A stretch of DNA of 64,000 nucleotides from Balamuthia mandrillaris (lineage: Eukaryota > Discosea > Longamoebia > Balamuthiidae), in contig JAVKOQ010000126.1 of assembly GCA_031835245.1 (NCBI GenBank), positions 92,487 through 156,486 of the forward strand. The letters are read 5' to 3'. How positions within the stretch are numbered: the stretch's first letter is position 1; every line of letters begins with the position of its first letter. Shown piece by piece: positions 29,189-41,598 of the stretch. The notes below the pieces were generated by a model. The model did no database searches. It was not told where the DNA came from and worked only from the letters and a program-made list of their open reading frames with translations. The position numbers and the translations under genes are program-made.

Positions 29189-30200
29189 TTGTGTTTTTGA
29201 TTGTGAGGTCCTACGTTTACTTGTACAGTTTAAGCTGTTTTTTGTGTTTTGTGTTTTGGTAGATGTACGAGAAAGAAAGAGTGGATGTGATTCACTTTTT
29301 ATATTGGGGCTTGCTAGCTATATCCAAACGCAGGATCCCAGGTGACTGTGTTCTGGTTAACGCATCACAGAATAGGCCTACTGCGACCCTGTTCCTTTTC
29401 GGTATAGCCGCTTCTTGGAAACATCTGCTTAACGAGGATTGTCCACAGCGGAAGAACGCTGACCGCAGGTCGCCCGTTTCCTTGCTTTAAGGGCTCGTAA
29501 CCTGAGATCCTGTCGTTGAGCCAAAGTTCAAGCCTCGGGGAAGAAGACCAAAACATAAAGAAAGGGAAGGATCGACGCACAGGCTCTACCGATCAGCCTA
29601 GTTTACTGAAACGACGTCCACGTTTTCCTTTCAAAGAGATGTCGACAGGTTATTTTTCCGCTAACAATCCAGTTGCTGCGACATGACAAGAAACATCTTT
29701 AACCCAATTTTGTCTTAGCTTCGCAGACACTTACCCAGTTGCTGGTCCCCTCTTATGTACCTTTAATCGAGAGGACGGGATCTAACCGGTCTCTGGAAGG
29801 GACCACACGAGCATCCGCTGAGGAAAGGCTTTCCTTCTGGAGAAGGGTGGAGGGCAGCGCACCTTTCGGAACCGGTTTTTGCTAGCCCCCAAGTATTTTT
29901 TTCGTGCGCTCCTTCTCTCCTCTCGTGGTCCCGTTCTCCTACTCACAGTGCAGAGACACCGGACCGCCCCTCCCTTTTTCCCTGAGGTTGTCGTCTAACT
30001 TTCTGTTTTCCTCCAAAGAAGAAAGTTAAGCACGAATGTTTTGGTATCCTTCATCCCTGCACCCCCCCCCCCCTCCTTACTCTGTAGCATCACTCTCGCC
30101 ACCTGTTGTTCATGCGAGCCTCAACATGATTAAAATAAATATTATTCTTCCATTGAATTCATTTCTTTCTTTTTTTTCATCGCAATTCAACAAAAAAAAA
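29189..30200. other. Divergent intergenic region, 1 kb
   Basis: The region lies between the secreted protein (minus) and the PRMT (plus) start codons. A TATA box for the former lies at 29296-29303. Short open frames at 29263-29580 on both strands lack motifs. The right part has a run of C (30061-30073) and an AT-rich leader before the PRMT ATG. Its unusual length could mean that elaborate regulatory DNA serves a strongly expressed gene. Confidence 0.4.
29296..29303 (-). promoter_or_regulatory. TATA box of secreted protein gene
   Basis: TATAAAAA on the minus strand, about 110 bp upstream of the start codon. Confidence 0.5.
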
Positions 30201-30888
30201 ATGAAGAAAGAGGAGAATAGCAACGGTGCCACCGCGGCGGAGGCATGCACCGGCGCAGGCACACATGCGGAGGAGAGTCCTGGCGGCAGCGCCGCCGGAA
30301 CGCACAACGATTGGAGTGTTCATCAAACGGCGGAGGGCCACACTTATTATTACCACCACCCCACGAAACGGTCCACTTGGAGCATGCCCCATGTACCCCC
30401 CTTTGCTTCTCTCTCCTTTGCCTTTGTTCGTACTCTCACACAACGGCTCTCCTCTCTTTTGTTTGTTTCCTCCTTTTTTGATCTTCTCTTTGTCATCCTC
30501 TTCAACGTTCTCTGCTCTTTGTCGCTCTCTTCGTTGTTCTCTTCTTTTTTTTTGCAAAGGAACTGGGGGTAGGTTACGGAGAGCAAGAAGAGTTGGAAGC
30601 GGAGGACCTGCAGCGGTACGCAGAGGAGCAAGGCTTCGACCCTTGGGAAGATGAACAGTACTTTGGTTCCTATGCTGACCTGGTTTGTGTGGTCCACCTT
30701 CTACCCCATCACAGCAATTTAATGTCGCGTTTCTTTTTGCACAGCAACTGCAAGAAGGAATGATCAAGGATAAGCCCCGCTCCGAAGGCTACCTGCAGGC
30801 CATGTTACAACACCCTTCCGACTTTGTGAACAAAGTCGTGCTTGATGTTGGCTGTGGTTTGTACTTCCCTTCTCTCATCTTCTCGTTC

Positions 30889-30928
<40 letters not shown>

Positions 30929-30974
30929 GTCGTTCTCTTCTCTCTACTCCTACTCTCTACTCTCTTTTCTCTTT

Positions 30975-31011
<37 letters not shown>

Positions 31012-32467
31012 TTCTCTCTCGTTGCCTCACAGAAGATCACGTTAGGAACTGGGCTATTGAGCTTTTTTGCTGCGAAGGCGGGAGCAAAGAAAGGTATCTC
31101 TTTTTCTCCCTTTCGCTTCGCTTCGCTTTCTCTATCATAGCTGAGTGATGCCTGTGGATGGCGACAATATGCAGTGTATGCGGTGGAAGGCAGTCCTTTG
31201 GCGCACTTTACAAAGCAAACAGTAACGGAAAATGGGTTGGATGAGGTTATATCGGTCATTCATGGCAAAATAGAAGATGTGGTATTGCCAGAGAAGGTGG
31301 ATGTGTTGGTATCTGAATGGATGGGCAGTCTCCTTGTGTTTGTGAGTTGCTTTTATTTTTTTGCGAGAAGAGATCCTTTGCACGTTGTTAATCATGCTTT
31401 TCCTTGTCTGCAAGGAATCGATGATAGAATCTGTTCTCTATGCTCGTGACAAGTGGCTCAAGCCTGTAAGTCTCTTCCTTCTTTGTTTCTTTCTTTCTTC
31501 TGTTTCTCTGTTCTCTCTCTTCCCTTTCTTTTGAAAAGACATCCATACGAAAGTACTGAACCCCACATTCTTAGGATGGAGTGATGTACCCGAGTAAGGC
31601 CATTATGTGGATATCTCCAATAGAACAAAAAGAACTTTGGCACAGTAAAGTTAATTATTGGAAAGATGTTTACGGTGTAAACATGTCTGCTATGATGTAT
31701 GCCTATTACATTCACCTGAAATTAGAATGGAGCGTCTAACTGTTGTTAACAACAAAAGTGAATATGCTAAACAGTGTTACTTTGCTAAACCCTTGTTCGA
31801 TCGGACGGTAGCACCAGAGGACCTCCTCTTGACATCTATTGATGATGCCATCCAGTTAGCTTCGTTCGATATGGCCACTTTGTCCGTACAAGACCTAGAG
31901 GTATTTCTTTGCTCTGTTCGCTTCTCTTTATTTTTCTTATGACGTTTTTTAATGCAGGAAATAAGTACCAATTTCACTATTCGCGTGCCATCCAAAAGTA
32001 CGTCCTCTTTCTCTGTTCGGCTTGGTATTTGCTGCCTGTTCTGATGCAACGTTCTTGCAGGATGCTTACATGGCTTTGTGGCTTGGTTTGATGTTGTTTT
32101 CGACAGTAGCAATAGTGAGGAACAATCCATCTTGCTCTCCACGTCTCCATACCACACGTAAGCGTTCTGTTCTTTCTTTCTTTCTTTTTTTTTTTTGAGA
32201 TTGTGTATCTGATTTTGTTTTGTTTTTAAACTCAGACCAACGCATTGGAGACAGGAGCTATTCATCATGGATGAGGAGATACAGCTAAACGAATCGGAGA
32301 CAACCCTTTCAGGCACGTTCACTATCACTCGCAACGCCTATTGGCGGAGACACTTCAACATCGACATTTCTTTCTCTCTCTCGACTGTTGAGGATGGAAC
32401 AGAAGAACGCTCCTTCTTTAAAAGCTTTCCTAGGTGGCGACAAAAGACAGACGTGCGTTCTAGCTAA
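30201..32467 (+). CDS. Type I protein arginine methyltransferase with N-terminal WW domain
   Basis: About eleven exons, start [17 protein letters not shown] at 30201. Residues about 37-64 form a WW domain ([20 protein letters not shown], then RSTWSMP), unusual for a PRMT. The methyltransferase follows: [37 protein letters not shown] (SAM-binding motif I), [10 protein letters not shown], the double-E loop [17 protein letters not shown], then [11 protein letters not shown] and the THW loop PTHWRQELF. These are the features of enzymes making mono- and asymmetric dimethylarginine. The WW domain would bind proline-rich motifs, perhaps recruiting RNA-binding substrates. Two introns carry (CT)n tracts. 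An intron of about 29 nt is needed between NMSAM and MERLTVVNN. The stop lies 20 bp from that of the convergent Munc13-like gene. Confidence 0.9.
30893..31010. repeat. Two (CT)n tracts in one PRMT intron
   Basis: Runs of CT at about 30893-30925 and 30979-31010 lie within the same intron, on the sense strand. Confidence 0.85.
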
Positions 32468-32486
32468 ATCGAACGCCAAGTTTTAC

Positions 32487-35400
32487 TTATACATATTTCG
32501 TCTCCTTTTTATGGTGTTGTTCTTTCACGAAAGCGGTTGCGGTGTTATCCTTTCTTTGTTCCAACAAACGAAGCAGATAAGCGGATAGTTGCCGCGTTTG
32601 GGATGGTCTTGAAACCAACGACGTTGGCTGTTTTGTCTGCAGAGAAAAGTCTTTAGCAAGGAGTAAAGGAAGAGGAGAGAAGAGAGGCGAAGAGACCTGT
32701 TCCAACTCGAGATGATGAAGATAAAAGGAGATGACTTCATCAGATGGGCGCTGGTAGGCGTTCAGAAGAGTTTCCAAGAAGAAAGCGTCGTTATCAAGAA
32801 GAGAACGAGCGACGCCTTCTCCTTCCGCGTCAAAGTAAAACACAAGACACGAAACGCATTCCTGTAAGAGAAGCGCTTGCGAAGTGGACAAGCTGCGCTC
32901 ATGTTTAGCCGGTAGCAGCATGTCTTGCAGAAGGTCCTCCACCAGCTCGTTCCAGAGGCGAGACAAGAGGTTGGCGAACAGGTCGTAGTAGAGATGGTCC
33001 GTAAGGAAGCCCATCTCCTCGTCTATGTAGTCAAAAAGAGGAGCGAGCTGGTCGGGCACGGATGGTGAATGCGTTTGGCTCTCTGGTTGTTGTTTGTTGG
33101 AGGGAGAGAGTGCACCTCCTCGGGTGAAAAGCTGTTTGAGCTTTTGTTTGGTGGTTTTGTGTGCTGTAAGCAGATTGTGAAGTTCTTGTATAATAACATA
33201 CTTGACCTGTAAGATGAGGTCAGTCGAGGTGATATGATAGAGAATTGAGCGATGAACTAGTAAAAAACGTACTCCTTTTCCGATGAGCTCCAGCCCTTCC
33301 TCCAAGCTTTCTGTGATTAACTCACTAACCTCATTCAGAGCTTCTACCACTGTTTCAATGATATCCTGTGTGATGACTTGGGTGCGTTGCTTTGACAGCT
33401 TGTTCACTTTTCTCATTTCTTCCCTTGTGTTGAGCTGTTGCGTGTAGAATTCCAACAAAGCTTCCCTAAACTGAAGCAAATGTGTCTTGCATGAGTGAAG
33501 GTTATTCAAGCGGATGCAAACACGTTTGCTGAGGGCGAATGTGAAGTTGGCAGCTTTGCTCTTTCCTCCTTTGGCGCAGTCCTTCTTGAACTTCCACAAG
33601 AACAGGAGCTTGTCATTCTTCCATGCCTTCCACCATTCCTTCTCCGCTTCGTTTTCTTCTTTGCTGCGATTTAGGTGGGCAGGAGCCGGTCTATAACTGT
33701 GGCGAATTTTGTTCTTGTGGTCGTAATGCAGTTTGCCCTTCTCTTCCAATTCTTTCTCCATCTCTTCTTCTCTGATGTGCACGTTCTTCAGGTCAGCTTC
33801 CATGCTTTCAAGGATCTGACGGGTGTACAATCGCACAGACTTACATACCGTCTTTGTAAAACGGGTTAGCAAGAATGAAGAAGGACGAGACGAGCTAACA
33901 AACCATTGTGAAAGGCACTAATATCTCCTCTACTCCAAATTCAGGTGACTTTCCAGTCCGTTGCAAGATGCTTGTAATGATCGGAGAATCATGTGGGATC
34001 ACATCGTTCTCTTCCCACTTGAGTTTAACCAAAAACTCTAGGCCTTGCATGTAAGCTGTGAACATATCCACCAAAGAAGATGAGTACAGAGCAGTTTCTG
34101 TGAGCGGCTCCCACTGATTTAAGCGAACGATACATATACATTGATCAGAAACTTTCCTTCTTTTCTTCAACAAACGAAACAAACTCTATTATCAACGTAC
34201 ATTATCTAATTGACAAGCCTGTATACACCATTCACTTAGCTTTTGCTCCAGCCTTTGCAGCCATACGCGCATATACGGAAGCATTAACACGTTCAATGGC
34301 ACAACTTCCAGCATTCTAAGCATGAAACAGTGAGAAACAGACTACGTTAAGCAGGATACCATTTAAGAGAAAGGGCGAAAGAGAAGGGACATACCGCACA
34401 CCGGCCTTTTCTTCGAAAAAGGAAGCACATTCCTTTAGCTTGAAGTATAGCTCGAATATCTCCGTTTCTGGTCTGATGTCAGCCTGTTTTGCTTCATTTG
34501 TGCAGCAGGATCCAAAGAAGATTTGCAGTTTCTTTCTAAGAGCTTTGGTGTAAAGTTGAGCAGAAAGCATCGTCATATTGATACCGCTGCTACTCAATTT
34601 AAAGGAAAGCTGGTCAGGGAGAACTATGCATAAGAAGAATGAAGAAATTCTCATACTTACTTTGCGAACTCATCTTGATAATACAATATGTCTTCCTTCA
34701 CCTCCTTCATGATGTCATCGCATACAGCAACCAGCTGTAACGGCGAATAGTATTCCAGCTCAATCAGCTGAGCAGAGGGTGGAGCATGTTTCAACAAGAG
34801 ACGTTGGAAAGTGTTCTTTATGTATTGCTTGAGCAAGCCCGCTACAATATCTTCCATGTCTTTTGAATCCTCAAAAGATGGAGATCGGTACTCCCTAACG
34901 CGAGAAATGATGTCGAGAAGAGCGCTGATACACCCTTTCGGTTCGTTCTCTGGGAATGCAGCCTTATAGTGTGTTATATACTGACAAGCGATGGTGTGCA
35001 GACGATCCGAGAATCTGCACAAAAGTTTCCTCTGCATTTGCAAAACGTCTAAGCGAGAGCAGCGAGACCACAAGGAGAGAGAGAGAGAGAAGGGAAAAGA
35101 ATGAAACCTCGTAAAGAGTCAAACTGATGCGATCTTGGCCGTAAAGGCAGATATGAAGCTGTGCAACAACTTCACTGATATGTACGATGTGTTCAGTATG
35201 AACGTAAGTAACCAAAGCTGCAAGGTAGCTGCACCAAAAAACGTGTGAGACATCATCTCTCCATGCAACGACTCACTTACGTACACAAGGTAAGTATATG
35301 CTTCCAAGATTCCATGCCGACAAGCATATTCTTTTAAGATGTAACACGACGTTTTGGAGAGACGACGCAAACCAAACTCGAGGTCAATAGATGTAGATCC

Positions 35401-35860
35401 TTCCGATGTTGATGGCTCCTGTTTTTCTTTCTCCTTTAGCTTCTCGGATGCGCTTTGCTTAAGTGAGCGCTCCGCCAGCGTGGTTAACATAGGACAAGTG
35501 GCTAGGGCGCTGAACTTGTTTTCTTGGCGTAACAACCGAAGAAGCAACAAACGGTACAGCTTATGGTAATTGCGTGAAGGTTCGTTGGTTTGTTGTTGTG
35601 ATTGCTGTTGTAGCGCTACTGACGACGAGGAGGGCGAAGACTTGGATCTTGGAGATAATGGTCCAAAGACGTGTTTTTTCTGTTTTTGTTGTTTGGCCAA
35701 AGTGGATGGATAGGGCATGTACTCCACCCAAAGTTGAATCTTCAAAGCCCCTTTGGAGGTCTGACCAAGCTCATGCCAAGAATAAGTATTCGCTCCGTTA
35801 TCCCCTATCCTGTACAGCAACTCCGGCTAAGAACAAGCATTAATATGTCCGTATTAGCGT

Positions 35861-35901
<41 letters not shown>

Positions 35902-36118
35902 GAGGGAGAGGGAGAGGGGGAGGGAGGGGAGAGAGAGAGAGAGAGTTACAGATAAAACAAGCGAGCCAAGCTTTGTGTCCACTGCAAAGGGATCGTGGCT
36001 AAAAAGCTGCGTTTAAATATTAAAAAATGGACCTACAATGATGATACATATCTTAAAGTGCCCATTGGGAAATCATCTTACCTCCAATTTTAGATCTTTA
36101 TCAAGGTCGTAAACGTTG

Positions 36119-36153
<35 letters not shown>

Positions 36154-37954
36154 GAGTACTATAAAGGACAAAAGCGTCGCAGAACGTACAATGTAAACTC
36201 TTCATCCCAATTAGGAGACTCGGTCTTGTCTAACGTACGAGAACGACTCGTCTTTTTGTCATAGGAAAAAAAACAGTAGCAGCCACTGCTCTTTTCCAAG
36301 TTTTTAAGTTCAGTCACACGAACATAAAGCTTTCCTCTAGCGCCACTTTTCTCTTTTTTCCAATAGCCAAGCATATACTTGGTATTGAAGAGGAAGATGT
36401 CAACCTATATAGGTCTCCCTTGTATAGCTTTTGTAGATAAAAGAAAAAATTTAAGTTTAATAGAAGGGCTACCTTGTATGCTGATGCATGTTTTTCACGT
36501 TCTGATCTGGCTGTAGACAAGGCTGAAGATAGATGCTTCACCTCTTCCTCTTCATCTCTTCGCCAATGATTATAACTGCTGAGGTGCTGCTCATAACAGC
36601 ATCAGCTGTCCGATGGAGAAAAGACTAGGACAAAAAGGAAGAACAAACCTGAAACGAAGACTGATTGTAGAATGGATGCGCAGGAACTACACTCAACCGC
36701 TTTTGTAGCTCTGCCTCTATAAACTAGAGAAGGAGATGAGATACAAAACCAAAGAGCAAGAACAACGATACTCTACCAAAGAGTCCTTCAACACCTGCAC
36801 CCGAGTAAAAATACGATGATGGACGGCAGAGTCGAGCTGAAAGGCTTCCTTCAATAACTTGGTCCCTTCGGTGGATCTCATATCCACCAAAACAAAGTTG
36901 AGCAGCGCGTTAAACCGCTCCACCAACGGAGACACGTTCAACATGCCCTTAAGTTGCTTCAACAACTTCTTCTCCGGCTGGTCCTTTCCTTTCTCCTTCT
37001 CATTTGCTTTGCCTTCCTTTTGGGCCACCAGATCTTCCCAGTAAGACCGCAACTGACGTGTAGTCACTCGATCCAGAGTAGCTGTTCGCATGCACTCCTC
37101 CACAAAGGCTGGATAGGCAGAGAGACAGGTCTCGAACATGGCATCATTCTCTTCGGCGTCTTTCTTTTTTTTCTTCTCTTTCTTTTTGTGCGAGTCTTTC
37201 TTCTTCTTCTTGTCCTGCCTCTTTGCTTTCTTGCCGTCCTGTCCTTCTTCAGATCTTTGATCTGCATTCAATTGCGAGTGCTGCTGTTGCTGTTGTTGGA
37301 AGTAGTCAGTTATCAGCTGACAGATCTGCCTCACGTCCTGTCTGCTAAATGCTCTCTTGCTTCCGCTGTAGTTGTTTTTGTCGTGGTGGTCATCCTCGCC
37401 CTCTTCGTCCTTACTATTGCTTCTCGTCCAGTAACGAATCTCCCCGCGGGAAGTGTTTTTGCCAAAGTCGAAGAAGGACCACAGACAATGCAAAGCAGCC
37501 TCGTAGACGGTTTCTTCCTCTTCCTGCTCCCAACTATCGTACTCTAACGCGTCGACTTCTTCTTGTGGTGCACCACCTTTTGGTGAGCGCGGTGGCGGTT
37601 GCTGTTGTTTTTGAACTACAAAGCGGTTTGCTTTTGCTTTGTCTTGGTTAAGTTGGGAGTCTATTCTGGGTTGTCGGTTGAGGGCCACTTCGGTGGAGGC
37701 CAGCAGAAGGCCTACCGGATTGGTTTGTATGCGTGCTCTATTCTTGGCCGCTTCCCTGCATGTTCATATTTACTCTTGTTGGGTCGCTATAGCACAAAGA
37801 GAAAGAGAAAAGAAAAAACACCAACACACCATAAAGAGTCTTTATGGGCCAACTCTTGAATTGTAAATTTGGAGGGAGGGTCAGCTGCTGCGCATCGCTG
37901 CTTGTTCACGCGCAAGGTTTTGGCGGCGGTGGACCCCGTCGCAGAAGGATTCAT
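32487..37954 (-). CDS. C2 and Munc13-homology (MUN/MHD) domain protein
   Basis: This is the longest gene here, with a dozen or more exons. The start MNPSATGSTAAKTLRVNKQR at 37954 splices into FTIQELAHKDSLWEAAKNRA. The N-terminal third has acidic, Gln-rich and Lys-rich linkers around helical segments. A C2 domain lies at about 36150-36400 (KLYVRVTELKNLEKSS, TESPNWDEEFTLYV). The rest is alpha-helical MHD1/MHD2 sequence, ending with the typical MHD2 stretch (DHLYYDLFANLLSRLWNELV, EDLLQDMLLP, SYLLQECVSC-like helix, YQRPSDEVISFYLHHLELEQ). Munc13/BAIAP3-like proteins prime vesicles for SNARE-mediated fusion; a role in regulated secretion or phagosome traffic is inferred. Several introns hold (GA)n on the plus strand. 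The start lies about 290 bp from that of the divergent Rab gene. Confidence 0.8.
35863..35947. repeat. (GA)n/(GGGA)n purine tract in intron
   Basis: About 80 nt of GA and GGGA repeats on the plus strand lie within a Munc13-like gene intron. A second (GA)n lies at about 36123-36151. Confidence 0.85.
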
Positions 37955-38245
37955 CCTTAAGGTTGTGTTCTCTTCGTCGCAGGCCTTTTCGCTTGCTTCT
38001 TCGCATTACCAGCACACGTCACACCAGAAGATGACATCATCCATTATAATTTAGGAAACTGGTATCATTAACATATCCATTTAAAGAAAAATTTAATCAT
38101 ATGGTTATGATTATGGACCATTGGTTGTTAATCAACATCTACACACCAAACGCACAAACTGGTTTGAATCTGTTCCAGTTCTCTCAATTAGGATACAAAA
38201 AAGAAAGGACGAAGAGAAGAGTCCCCTCTCTCTTGACGAGAAACG

Positions 38246-38973
38246 ATGGCCACGAAACACGACTTCAAGTGGAGGCTGCTGGTGATAGGCAATCCGGCGG
38301 TCGGCAAAACCTCGCTGACCCTCCGCTTCGTGGAGGATAAGTACATAGAGGAGGGGGAGGTCACCCTTGGCGCCGAGGTCGTCGAAAAAATGGTAGACCT
38401 GAAGGGAGTTACCGCTTTAGTTACCATCAAAGACACAAACGGGCAAGAGCGTTACGGCAACGTTACCTCTTCTTGTTACGTTGGTTTGTACCTCCTGCCT
38501 CCCCTCTCTTTCCTGTTTCTCTCTCTCTGTTTTTTTAAAGAACCAAAGTAACCATAATGACAACAACAACAATGCATGACAAAAAAAAAGGAGTACACGG
38601 CATAATGGTAGTGTACGATATAACGGACGAGCAGTCCTTCGTGGACCTGAAGCAATGGATGAGAGAGGTGGAGCGCTACGCCTCCGACAGCTGCAAAGTG
38701 ATGGTGGTGGGCAACAAGCTGGACCGCGACGCCGCGGAGGAGCGTGTCATAGAGCTTAGCCACGCCCTCGAGACGGCGCGGCAGGCGCAAGTCAATTGCA
38801 CCGTCATGGAGGCCTCCGCCAAGACCGGCGAGGGCGTTCAGGAGGCCTTCCTTGCGTTGTGTCAGGACATCAAGAAGGATGCCTTGGCGAGACGAGCGGC
38901 CTCCTCTGCTGAAATCGAGATACCCGATAGGAACAAAAAACAGGGGAAGAAGAAGAATTGCTTGGTTTCGTGA
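38246..38973 (+). CDS. Rab-like small GTPase with DTNGQE switch and CAAX end
   Basis: Two exons (38246-38483, 38591-38973) encode 206 residues. P-loop GNPAVGKTS, switch I Thr in VTLGAE, G4 GNKLD and G5 EASAKTG are present. The G3 motif reads IKDTNGQERYG, with Asn where nearly all Ras/Rab proteins have Ala (DTAGQE). The C-terminus is a polybasic stretch (NKKQGKKK) followed by CLVS, a CAAX box rather than the usual double-Cys Rab end, so a single prenyl group is expected. The switch II and alpha-2 sequence (VTSSCYVGVHGIMVVYDITD) is Rab/Ras-like. It probably controls membrane traffic. Replacement of the G3 Ala could alter GDP/GTP cycling. The gene is divergent from the Munc13-like gene. Confidence 0.88.
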
Positions 38974-39121
38974 CGGTGGATGAGGGAATATGCATGGAAT
39001 CGGTTTTGTGGTGTACGCTTGTAGGAGTAGAGGAGTGAGGAGGAAGGAATAGCTGTGGGCGGGTGATGAGAGTGGAGCCGGCAACAGTTTTGATTTGTTT
39101 TGTTGCGCACAGAGGGAGAGG

Positions 39122-39180
<59 letters not shown>

Positions 39181-39328
39181 CAAAAGACAAAGTAACTTAT
39201 TTAACACGACTAGGACGACAAAAAGACTCTTCTTCTTGCGTCTTTGACTATAGCCCTTCATCCTCCTCTCTGTCAGTTTGTTTGAAATGAAGGTGAGAGC
39301 AGGAACCAGAAAAGAAAAGAAGCAAAAC
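38974..39328. other. Convergent intergenic region with long (GA)n
   Basis: About 355 bp lie between the Rab stop and the stop of the minus-strand seven-TM gene. A GA/GAAA microsatellite fills about 39111-39180. No gene. Confidence 0.5.
39111..39180. repeat. (GA)n microsatellite, intergenic
   Basis: About 70 nt of GA with GAAA interruptions lie between the convergent Rab and seven-TM genes. Confidence 0.85.
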
Positions 39329-41598
39329 TTACCGCAACAGCGAAGTTCGCTCAAAGTTGGTAGAGGCGGATGAACTGAAAGACACAGGCCAGTTCCCTGC
39401 CAATAGAATCCAAACATACACGTTGTACATGGTGGTATAGTACATGAATCCTACGCCTTTCGTTCACAGTTGAAATGGTAAGTATCACAAATTGTAATGG
39501 AACAAGAGCAGAGGAGAGCACAGAACAAGAAGCAGAAGCGGGGCAAGAAAAAGAAAAAGAAGAACAAAGAAGGACAAGAATAAAGAGCATCGGATAGGGA
39601 AAAGGTACTTTCTCTATTGAAGGGACCCAAACTGCCAGTAAATATGCCAATGACAACGGACATGATACATACAAGGGTGGGCACTCCAAAATATAGAAAA
39701 CGAAGCAACGTATTCCGCTGCGACGCCACAATAGGAACAGTGAGAGCTACCAATATGATCAGCCACAATACAATTGCACCTAAACGTTAGAGGTAAGCAT
39801 TGGGCGCAGAGAAAGCATAGAGATAGCATTACGAGACAAAGGTACCATATAGACAGGAAGTTAAATAAAAGATGGCAAAGAGGCCCATTGTATTATCACG
39901 AGTGCCGTAAACAGGATCTTCACCCGCTCTTATCCTATATTTTGCTAACAAGATTAGAGATGGCAGAGAACAAAACAGGGAGCTTTTGTACCTGACCCAT
40001 CCAATAAAGCTGATGGAAAAGAACCAGTAAAACAAGACCACGACGAGCTTTGGCACCAAAAGGGAAATCTTGCCTTCTGGCTGTAGCGTTGGTCAGGTAA
40101 AAAACAAAAACTTTGAACTAGCAAAAGCAGAACGATGACGAAGACAAGGAGTAAGAACATGAAAATAAATTTTTTACGAACGTCTCTAAACCGGTCCAAC
40201 AAAAACAACCAGTAAAGGAGGACGCCTGCCAAAAATGTGGACTCTAGTATTGATCCAAAAAACTGCAAGGCCCATCCCCTTACCACGAATTCAAATGGGA
40301 AGAAAGGGTCTACACCAAGTTATTAGCAAATGCAAAGAGACAAAGGAAGAGAAGGGAGAGATACTATTGTAGAAGAAGAGTCCAATAAGAAGCGCGAGTA
40401 GGGCTTTGTGCTCAAAGGACCAACTTGACCATTTCTCCTTGCGCATTCTGAGGAAGAAGAAAAATAGCAAGACGAGTGCGATGACCTGAAAGGTGGATCT
40501 GACCGCAAGCTCTTCTTCGCTGTATGGTCTGCTGTACCGCAACAACTTTGATTATGAAAAAAGAAATAGGAAATTATCATCTATCACTTACTCGTACTGA
40601 TATTAAAAGGAAAGTAGACACGTACCGAGAAAACCATATCACCAACAAAGGGTTTTCCCTCCGAGTCCGGCAATGACACTTCAATGTGATAATACTGATA
40701 CTCCAGTGATTGAACGTCCACCAACATATATGAGCTGCACCGTCCATCTGAGCGTACGCAAGTCAGGTAGGATTCGTGGATATCTTTACTGACGATGGAG
40801 TGCTCCCTGTTGGGTTTATCGCTGCCCCACAATGATACCGATACTTTGAGGTTCTTATGTTTCAAGGCTAAATGTCGACTGGTTCAGAAGGATATGGAAC
40901 AAAACAGGCAAAGAAAGAGGGATGCGATTGGAGAGAGAGAGAGAGAAAGAGAGAGAGAGGGGGGAGAGGGAGAGAGAGAGAGAGAGGGAGGGAGAGAGAG
41001 AGAGAAGAACGCTCTTACGTTGTGTGTCATTTTGGTGAGGAGTAACCTCTAAAATCCAGAGTTTGTTGAGGGCACTAAATTTTGGAAAGGTCTGCGTCCA
41101 TTTGGTATTTGACTGCATAATGATAAGACATTAACAAGAAATAAAAAGGATGAGAGAGAAGCAAGTAGAAAGAAGAACGAAGAATAAAAACTGAAAATAA
41201 GACAAAGACAAAAACATAAAGCACAAAAAGTAGAATGTTACTTGTGAAAGCTGCACACCAGTGCATGCAGTGTCGTTCCATGCATGCGGCTTGCAACCAG
41301 GATAGTCCCTCGGTGGAACACAACAAGAATAAGCAGAGTAGGTGTGCGTCTCATAGGCGCTGGGACCTTATATTTGAGCAAAATGATGCGTTGATGACAA
41401 ACCAGCCAAACAAGGGTCAAGACTCTCAAATTCATGCAAACACCTAACATGAAAAGCAAAAGAAAGCATGGAAGGAAGAAACGTACCAACATAGCCAACC
41501 ACGAGAGCCACGACGAGGAGGCCCACGGCCCCCAACAGAAGGAGGGACAACAGCTTTACTACCCTTTCGGGTATCTCTTCCACAACGGTGACTTGCAT
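39329..41598 (-). CDS. GOST-family seven-transmembrane protein (TMEM181/Wntless-like)
   Basis: Multi-exon gene starting MQVTVVEEIPERVVKLLSLL at 41598. The first helix (LLSLLLLGAVGLLVVALVVGYV) is a signal anchor. A luminal beta-rich domain (KVSVSLWGSDKPNREHSIV, YQYYHIEVSLPDSEGKPFVG) precedes about seven helices: FQVIALVLLFFFFLRMRK, ALLALLIGLFFYNDPFFPFE, FLAGVLLYWLFLLDRFRDV, LVVVLFYWFFSISFIGWV, LWLIILVALTVPIVA, VPTLVCIMSVVIGIFTGSLG and MYNVYVWILLAGNWPVS. Order and spacing match the GOST superfamily, in which Wntless and TMEM181 carry cargo or toxins between Golgi and surface. Cargo cannot be told. An intron holds a GA tract (about 40931-41004). Confidence 0.75.
40931..41004. repeat. GA/GGGA purine tract in seven-TM gene intron
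   Basis: An imperfect GA repeat with G runs on the plus strand in an intron of a minus-strand gene. Confidence 0.8.
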
